Shown: positions 5,889 through 10,775 of the stretch, piece by piece
How positions within the stretch are numbered: position 1 is the first letter of the stretch
Layout of the letters: every line of letters begins with the position of its first letter
Assembly (NCBI GenBank): GCA_012270625.1
Contig: JAAXHZ010000233.1
Coordinates: 1 to 10,775 of the forward strand
DNA: 10,775 bases
Direction: 5' to 3'
From: Dehalococcoidia bacterium
GTDB taxonomy: Bacteria; Chloroflexota; Dehalococcoidia; SAR202; UBA11138
The notes under the pieces: model-generated
What the model saw: the letters and a program-made list of their open reading frames with translations, nothing else
The model's database searches: none
Told to the model about the DNA's origin: nothing
Position numbers and translations under genes: made by a program

Positions 5889-6192
5889 TATACTTGTCTT
5901 TGTAGGCTTTTCCCCACTCGGACTTTTCCACGAGCGTGCTGTTCGGGATATTCGAGACTCCGAGTTCTGTCAACTGAGGTTGTATACTCCTAAGCAATTC
6001 TAATCTCCATATGGGGGGCAGCAGGCTCAGGTCACCATCGAGCACGATGTATATGCGCAGATATTCGTCCCCATCATGGTCTATCATGGGCACTACCTTT
6101 ATGAGGTCGAACACAAGATCGTTGCCAAAGCGCCTGGTAAGCTCCTCTCTGACCAAATCGGCGACTTTACCCGGAACTTTCGCTTCTATCAC
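5875..6192 (-). CDS. Conserved-looking hypothetical protein paired with the HEPN-like gene
   Basis: I do not recognise this family with confidence. GTG at 6192 is chosen because a perfect AGGAGG (6204-6199) lies 6 nt before it; the frame is open 45 codons further upstream, but that extension (to ATG 6327) looks non-coding. The 105-aa product starts with an amphipathic helix (V-R-E-E-L-T-R-R-F-G at 15-24) and a strand I-K-V-V-P-M-I near 31-37. An acidic turn follows (D-H-D-G-D-E-Y-L-R-I-Y-I-V-L-D-G-D, about 38-54), and the tail holds L-V-E-K-S-E-W. The alternating strand pattern suggests a small alpha/beta protein. Its position first in a coupled pair with a HEPN-like gene makes it a candidate antitoxin; this is inference only. 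Confidence 0.7.
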   Translation of the reverse strand: MIEAKVPGKVADLVREELTRRFGNDLVFDLIKVVPMIDHDGDEYLRIYIVLDGDLSLLPPIWRLELLRSIQPQLTELGVSNIPNSTLVEKSEWGKAYKDKYSELS

Positions 6193-6345
6193 TCTCTTCC
6201 TCCTGGCGCAGTGTGACACAGGCAATGCTAACACACGTTTCATACTCACATAGGAATTCAACACTCTTGTTCCATATCCAAATGACGGACGGCGCTCCCT
6301 GCTAAGCGATACAATATCGCCAATCAATCCATGCGAGGTGTCACT

Positions 6346-9300
6346 GTGACTATCTCCCCCAACACCATAGACCCCAAGATGCTCAACGCCCTTGAGTGGC
6401 GCTGCATCGGCCCCCCTCGCGGAGGCCGAGTAGTCGCCGTTGCGGGCGACCCCGTCGATCAGGGCACCTTCTACTTCGGAGCCTGCGCAGGAGGTGTGTG
6501 GAAGACCTACGACGGCGGCACGTACTGGGAAAACGTCTCAGACGGCTACTTCAACACCGCGTCCGTCGGCGCGATCGCCGTGTCGGACTCAGACCCCTCG
6601 GTCGTATATGCCGGTATGGGCGAGTCCACCATCCGACTCGATGTCAGCCATGGCGACGGTGTGTACAGGTCGAACGACGGCGGCCGCTCCTGGCAGCGCC
6701 TCGGACTCGAGGACACCCGCCATATCGCGCGGGTCAGGATTCATCCGACCAATCCCGACATCGTTTACGTCGGCGCGCTCGGTCACGCCTTCGGTCCCAA
6801 CCTGCGGCGCGGCGTGTTCAAGTCCACCGATGGCGGCCAGAACTGGAAGCACGTCCTGTTCAAGAGCGAGAACGCGGGCGCGGCAGACCTCACGATTGAC
6901 TCGAACAACCCTCGATTCCTGTTCGCATCCATCTGGCAGGTGCGGCGAAACTTCTGGAACCTCAACAGCGGCGGACCTGACAGTGGCCTGTGGCGCTCGA
7001 TGGACGGCGGTGAAACGTGGGAAGACGTCTCCGGCAACAAGGGTCTTCCCGAAGGCCCGTTCGGACGCATCGGCGTTACGATCAGCCCGTCGCAGCCCGG
7101 TCGTGTCTATGCCACCATCGAGGCCAAAGAACCCGGCGTATTCAGGTCCGATGACTACGGCGACACCTGGGAGCTGGCCTCCGACAACCGCGACCTCCAG
7201 GGCAGGCCCTGGTACTACCAGCACATCTTCGCTGACCCGCAGGACGCCGACACCGCCTGGGTACTCAACTACTCGGCGTATAAGTCGATAGACGCCGGTA
7301 AGACGTGGGAGGAGGTCAACACTCCGCACGGAGACAACCACGACCTCTGGATAGACCCTCGCAATCCACAGCGCATGATCGAGGGCAACGACGGCGGAGC
7401 GTGCGTCAGCTACAACGGCGGCGAGACGTTCTCCACTATCTACAACCAGCTCACCGCGCAGTTCTACCACGTCACCACCGATACGCAGTTCCCGTACCGT
7501 GTGTATGGCACCCAGCAGGACAATAGCGCGATCAGCGTTCCCTCCAGCACTCACAAGGGCGGCATTCCGTGGGGAGACTGCTACACGGTCGGCAGCTCAG
7601 AGAGCGGCTACATCGTCGTCGATCCGACGAACCCTGACATCGTGATCTCCGGCGCGATAGGCTCGTCGCCCGGCGGCGGCGGCAACATGCTGCGCTACGA
7701 CCACTCGACAGGTCAGGTGCGCATCATCACGGTCTGGCCGGAGATGAACACGGGCTTCGGAGCCGTAGATGCCAAGTACCGCTTCCAGTGGACGTACCCG
7801 ATCCAGTTCTCTCCACACGATCCCGGTGTGCTGTACGTAGCAGGCAATGTGATATTCAGGTCCACTGATCAGGGAAGCAGCTGGGAGCCGATCAGCCCCG
7901 ACCTCACTCGTAATGACCCGGACAAGCTCCAGCCCTCCGGCGGAGACATAACCGGCGACGCCTCCGGCGCAGAGACCTACTGCACCGTCTTCTCGTTCGT
8001 CGAGTCGCCCCACGAAAAGGGCGTCTTCTGGGCCGGCTCAGACGACGGACTCGTTCATATATCCCGGGACGGAGGCCAGACGTGGGACAACGTCACTCCG
8101 GCAGAACTCGAAGAGTGGACGCGCATCGACATGATCGAGGTGTCGCCTCACGCCCCTGCCACCGCGTACATGTCCGGCACGCGATACAAGCTCGACGACA
8201 ACCGCCCCTTCCTGTTCAAGACCTCAGACTACGGACAGACATGGTCGTCCATCACGAGCAACCTGCCCAATGACGACTTCACCCGCTGCATCCGCGAGGA
8301 CACCGAGCGTCCCGGAATGCTCTACGTCGGCACCGAGACCAACGCGTACATCTCCTACGACGACGGCGGCGCCTGGCACTCGATGAAGGGCAACCTGCCA
8401 GTTGTGCCCGTGTACGACCTCAACATTAAGAACGGTGACCTCGTGGCCGCCACTCACGGCCGCAGCTTCTGGATACTGGACGACTTGGACCATCTCAGGC
8501 AGGTATCGGGTGACTTCGCAGGCGAGGACGCGCACCTACTCACGCCTCCGACCAAGATACGCATGGCCGCGCCGTTCCGCGGTCGCGGCGGAAGCCGCGC
8601 CAAGAACTACCAGCTCGCGCTCGGCGCCGCGGTCGCATTCATTGACAACAAGGATGAGCTGGGTCGAATCAACCGTCAGTTCCTCGACGCCGGCAACAAC
8701 CCGCCCGCTGGCGTGCGCGTCTGGTACTGGCTCTCTGAGGCTCCCGAAGAAGAGGTCACACTGAGCTTCCTGGATGCCAGTGGCGACGAGATCAGGAGCT
8801 ACTCCAGCGTTGAGAAGAAGTCCGACGACGAAGACGACGACTCCAACGAGCCTCGTGTCCCAGCCGATGCAGGCATGAACCGCTTCGACTGGAATATGCG
8901 CTACCCCGGCGCTAGCAAAGTGCCCGGAGACAAGACCACCGAGGGTGTCGGCCGCGGGCCGATGGCTCCACCGGGCTCATACCAGGTCCGGCTCACCGTC
9001 GGAGAGCAGTCGCAGACCGTCAGCTTCGACTTGGTGAAAGACCCTCGCGTCGACGCAACCCAAGAGGACTTCGACGCACAGTTCGAGCTGGCGATCCAGC
9101 TGCGTGACAAGATCTCCGAGACGCACGACAACATCAACCGGCTGCGCAGCGCGCGCTCCCAGGTCGAGGAGTGGGGCAAGCGCGCCAGAGGCACCGCCGC
9201 CGAGCAGGCAGTCGCTGATGGCGCAGAGTCGGTAACGTCCAAGCTGAACGACATAGAGTCCGCGCTAATCCAGACCGAGTACAAGGGCGCGAGGGACAGG

Positions 9301-9531
9301 CTACACTTGCCAATCCGCTGGAACGCCAAGCTGGCCGGCCTGATGCCCGTAGTCACCTCAGGCGACTACCGTCCACCCAGGCAGGCATACGATGTGTTCG
9401 CCGAATACTCAGAAGTCCTCGACGACTACGCCGCCTCCCTCCAGCGCATCCTCGACGAAGACCTCGACGAGTTTCAGAACCTCCTCGCCGAGCTGGAGGT
9501 CCCTCTAATCGCCCCAACCTCAGAGACATAG
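6346..9531 (+). CDS. Sortilin/VPS10-like BNR-repeat beta-propeller protein
   Basis: This large protein (1061 aa from GTG 6346) has the opening W-R-C-I-G-P-P-R-G-G-R-V-V-A-V-A-G-D-P and the long propeller of the VPS10/sortilin-like 'glycosyl hydrolase' group. About eleven Asp-box repeats (S/T-x-D-x-G-x-T-W type) are visible, starting near residues 53, 108, 159, 217, 267, 313, 355, 505, 570, 625 and 669. After H-G-R-S-F-W-I-L-D-D near 705 comes a beta-sandwich region. A very acidic linker (D-D-E-D-D-D-S-N-E) follows near 827-836, then a strand-rich segment with P-P-G-S-Y-Q-V-R-L and a C-terminal helical domain from about 905. No hydrolase activity is established for this group. There is no signal peptide, unlike many relatives. 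GTG 6346 has GAGG at 6335-6338; ATG 6331 is in frame but has no ribosome site. A TACAAT at 6310-6315 may be the -10 box. Confidence 0.85.
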   Translation: MTISPNTIDPKMLNALEWRCIGPPRGGRVVAVAGDPVDQGTFYFGACAGGVWKTYDGGTYWENVSDGYFNTASVGAIAVSDSDPSVVYAGMGESTIRLDVSHGDGVYRSNDGGRSWQRLGLEDTRHIARVRIHPTNPDIVYVGALGHAFGPNLRRGVFKSTDGGQNWKHVLFKSENAGAADLTIDSNNPRFLFASIWQVRRNFWNLNSGGPDSGLWRSMDGGETWEDVSGNKGLPEGPFGRIGVTISPSQPGRVYATIEAKEPGVFRSDDYGDTWELASDNRDLQGRPWYYQHIFADPQDADTAWVLNYSAYKSIDAGKTWEEVNTPHGDNHDLWIDPRNPQRMIEGNDGGACVSYNGGETFSTIYNQLTAQFYHVTTDTQFPYRVYGTQQDNSAISVPSSTHKGGIPWGDCYTVGSSESGYIVVDPTNPDIVISGAIGSSPGGGGNMLRYDHSTGQVRIITVWPEMNTGFGAVDAKYRFQWTYPIQFSPHDPGVLYVAGNVIFRSTDQGSSWEPISPDLTRNDPDKLQPSGGDITGDASGAETYCTVFSFVESPHEKGVFWAGSDDGLVHISRDGGQTWDNVTPAELEEWTRIDMIEVSPHAPATAYMSGTRYKLDDNRPFLFKTSDYGQTWSSITSNLPNDDFTRCIREDTERPGMLYVGTETNAYISYDDGGAWHSMKGNLPVVPVYDLNIKNGDLVAATHGRSFWILDDLDHLRQVSGDFAGEDAHLLTPPTKIRMAAPFRGRGGSRAKNYQLALGAAVAFIDNKDELGRINRQFLDAGNNPPAGVRVWYWLSEAPEEEVTLSFLDASGDEIRSYSSVEKKSDDEDDDSNEPRVPADAGMNRFDWNMRYPGASKVPGDKTTEGVGRGPMAPPGSYQVRLTVGEQSQTVSFDLVKDPRVDATQEDFDAQFELAIQLRDKISETHDNINRLRSARSQVEEWGKRARGTAAEQAVADGAESVTSKLNDIESALIQTEYKGARDRLHLPIRWNAKLAGLMPVVTSGDYRPPRQAYDVFAEYSEVLDDYAASLQRILDEDLDEFQNLLAELEVPLIAPTSET

Positions 9532-9545
9532 TCCAAGTTCTCGAT

Positions 9546-9815
9546 TCAACCAAACAGATCGGAATGGCTTCCTGTCCGTACCAGGATCAAGGTATCGTCA
9601 CCGCTTGAGTCCCAGATCAGTAGCCAGTCCGGCTCTATATGGCACTCCCAGTAGTGATACCAAGAGCCTGACAGGCGGTGCGGCCTGTTGCGTGCATCAA
9701 GAGATTGCCCCAACAGGAGTCGCTCAACTATCGCCCATAGTTTTGCGAGGTTCTTTCCGCGCCTTTTGGCGCGCCTTAGATCCCTCTCAAACCGCGTCGT
9801 AGTTGAAAGACGCAT
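9546..9815 (-). CDS. yafQ: YafQ-family mRNA interferase toxin
   Basis: This 89-aa protein lines up with E. coli YafQ through its active half. It has R-P-H-R-L-S-G-S-W at 44-52, C-H-I-E-P-D-W-L-L-I-W at 58-68 and R-T-G-S-H-S-D-L-F-G at 80-89. The residues equivalent to the YafQ catalytic set (H50, H63, D67, H87, F91 in E. coli) are H46, H59, D63, H84 and F88, so the toxin should be active. YafQ cuts mRNA on translating ribosomes. The ATG start lies 3 nt after the antitoxin stop. The 3' end is only 14 bp from the convergent end of the sortilin-like gene, leaving no room for a separate terminator. Confidence 0.9.
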   Translation of the reverse strand: MRLSTTTRFERDLRRAKRRGKNLAKLWAIVERLLLGQSLDARNRPHRLSGSWYHYWECHIEPDWLLIWDSSGDDTLILVRTGSHSDLFG

Positions 9816-9818
9816 GGA

Positions 9819-10076
9819 TCAGTCGAATCTGGCCTTGAGCTCATTCAGGCTGCCGTACTCAGTCAGTCCCTCTCTATCACGGGCCTGTTCCAGCGCTTCG
9901 ACGGTTTCCGAGTTGGGAATCCTAACCGAGAACGGAAGTCCTCTGTGCAGCGTCACCTGTCTATAGAACAGCGTAATGGCCTCGGTTGTCGTCAACCCAA
10001 GTGACGAGAAGAGTTCCTCGGCTTCTCGCTTTAACTCCGGCTCAACACGAGCACGTATCATTTCGGTCTTAGCCAC
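9819..10076 (-). CDS. dinJ: RelB/DinJ-family antitoxin
   Basis: This 85-aa protein has the DinJ/RelB ribbon-helix-helix pattern: A-K-T-E-M-I-R-A-R-V-E-P-E-L-K at the N-terminus, the helix E-A-E-E-L-F-S-S-L-G-L-T-T-T-E-A-I-T-L-F-Y-R-Q-V, then G-L-P-F-S-V-R-I-P-N. The C-terminal part (E-A-L-E-Q-A-R-D and beyond) would bind YafQ. GTG at 10076 is preceded by GGAAGG. The pair is transcribed with the toxin second, 3 nt apart, and probably represses itself through the repeats at 10091-10108. Confidence 0.9.
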   Translation of the reverse strand: MAKTEMIRARVEPELKREAEELFSSLGLTTTEAITLFYRQVTLHRGLPFSVRIPNSETVEALEQARDREGLTEYGSLNELKARFD

Positions 10077-10090
10077 AGTTCACCTTCCAT

Positions 10091-10145
10091 ATAATCGACA
10101 TAATCGACGCATACATATTGTATCACAAATGGGGTACAGTCTCAT
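10091..10145 (-). promoter_or_regulatory. dinJ-yafQ promoter with tandem 9-bp operator-like repeat
   Basis: On the minus strand ATGAGA (10145-10140), a 17-nt spacer and TACAAT (10122-10117) form a good sigma-70 promoter with a start near 10110. Immediately downstream, ATAATCGAC (plus-strand sense) is repeated perfectly and without a gap at 10091-10099 and 10100-10108. A short ATAC/GTAT inverted repeat, 10111-10114 and 10120-10123, overlaps the -10 box. A ribbon-helix-helix antitoxin commonly binds such repeats; the operator role is inferred. Confidence 0.55.
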
Positions 10146-10284
10146 TTGGAGGCGCCAACTTGGCCAGGCGTGAGTCTGGATCAGCTAGAGCCGACCCGCG
10201 AGCGTATGATAGTAGTATCCGACATAGAACCTGCTCAACTATTGCATGTCCAGATTTAAGCTGGCCTCCCCGGATTGAAGCGCC

Positions 10285-10775
10285 TTGACCCCAATCTACT
10301 CCCTCGCCGCCGTCCGCGCTCTTGCACTCCACACTCAGGGGCTCGATGAACCTATGCGCCGGGGGGCGCGACCTGGCCTCGACGACGTGTACTCTGCAGT
10401 AGAGTGCGTCGGCTGGGTGCAGATCGACACGCTCCAGGTCGTCAGACGCGCACAGTACCTGACCCTGTGGAGCAGGCTCGGCAGCTACGACCCCGACCAC
10501 CTAGACGCCCTGCTGTTCGACGACGGCAGCGCCTCACCGGACAACAACCGCCGGCTGTTCGAGTACTGGACGCACGCCGCCTGCATCATTCCTCTGAACC
10601 AGTATCGCTACTTGATGCCGATGATGCGGCGACGATCGATAGGACGTGGGAGCTGGCATCGGAAGTGGGCCGCCGACCCGGAGAATCAGAAGCTCGTGAA
10701 GTCCGTCCTGGAGCGTGTGCGTGACGAAGGCGCGTCTCGTCCCGCCGACTTCCGCACCGAGCGAAAGGCTCCAGG
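10285..10775 (+). CDS. YcaQ-family winged-helix / crosslink-repair DNA glycosylase-like protein, N-terminal part
   Basis: A frame open from TTG 10285 to the right edge gives 163 codons. An in-frame TGA at 10276 rules out an earlier start, and the TTG has no strong ribosome site. The translation matches the YcaQ/HTH_42 pattern: L-A-A-V-R-A-L-A-L-H-T-Q-G-L near residues 6-19, V-Q-I-D-T-L-Q-V-V-R-R-A-Q-Y-L-T-L-W-S-R near 50-68, a Y-D-P-D-H-L-D-A-L-L segment, and L-F-E-Y-W-T-H-A-A-C-I-I-P. The Q-I-D motif corresponds to the conserved QxD active-site motif of these glycosylases, which unhook interstrand crosslinks or remove alkylated bases. The C-terminal half is outside the window. Divergent from dinJ across about 208 bp in which no gene is seen. 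Confidence 0.75.
   Translation, partial: MTPIYSLAAVRALALHTQGLDEPMRRGARPGLDDVYSAVECVGWVQIDTLQVVRRAQYLTLWSRLGSYDPDHLDALLFDDGSASPDNNRRLFEYWTHAACIIPLNQYRYLMPMMRRRSIGRGSWHRKWAADPENQKLVKSVLERVRDEGASRPADFRTERKAP

Noticed and set aside
6193..6327. N-terminal extension of the HEPN partner to ATG 6327
   Set aside because: A perfect AGGAGG sits 6 nt before GTG 6192, and the extension would fill the divergent promoter region.
6589..7554. Long 321-codon minus-strand open frame
   Set aside because: It lies wholly within the sortilin-like gene. Its valine- and arginine-rich product with no recognisable motif is the expected antisense shadow of a GC-rich gene.
10123..10500. 125-codon minus-strand open frame near the right edge
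   Set aside because: It overlaps the YcaQ-like coding frame antisense and shows no family pattern.
1..10775. tRNA, rRNA or CRISPR array
   Set aside because: No cloverleaf with a plausible anticodon arm, no rRNA-like conserved blocks and no regularly spaced repeats were seen by eye, though a covariance search was not possible.

Overview
The window is high-GC bacterial DNA with frequent GTG and TTG starts, clear Shine-Dalgarno sites at most genes and TGA used as an ordinary stop. A family III (CaiB/BaiF) CoA transferase, a DUF1989 protein, a sortilin/VPS10-type beta-propeller, a YcaQ-type protein and a probable selenoprotein together suggest an environmental bacterium. My best guess is a Chloroflexota lineage of the SAR202/Dehalococcoidia type. 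That placement is an inference from gene content only and nothing in the window proves it.

Layout: 1-281 (-) is the 5' part of a CoA transferase gene. 282-634 is a structured intergenic region with nested inverted repeats, including a 142-bp MITE-like element. 635-1246 (+) encodes a DUF1989 protein. 1447-3149 (+) is an AbiEi/AbiEii toxin-antitoxin operon with a near-consensus promoter. 3312-3707 (-) is a RidA-like protein lacking the usual catalytic arginine. It is divergent from 3875-4366 (+), a peroxiredoxin-like gene with an in-frame TGA exactly where the first cysteine of the W-C-P-Y-C motif belongs. 4525-5084 (+) is a ParD/ParE pair. 5085-5405 is a gene-poor gap. 5406-6192 (-) is a two-gene cassette of an unrecognised 105-aa protein followed by a HEPN/UPF0332-like protein. 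6346-9531 (+) is a sortilin-like propeller of about 1061 aa. 9546-10076 (-) is a DinJ/YafQ pair. 10285 to the right edge (+) is the N-terminal half of a YcaQ-family protein.

The main discovery is the selenoprotein gene. The TGA codon is followed at a suitable distance by a stem-loop with a GU-containing apical loop, placed much like the E. coli fdhF SECIS. Reading through the TGA gives an intact 163-aa peroxiredoxin-like protein with a U-P-Y-C active site.

The second theme is defence and stress modules. Three recognised toxin-antitoxin operons (AbiE, ParDE, DinJ-YafQ) and one candidate HEPN cassette lie within about 8.6 kb, interleaved with metabolic and redox genes. With the MITE-like element this suggests an accessory, rearrangement-prone stretch of chromosome.
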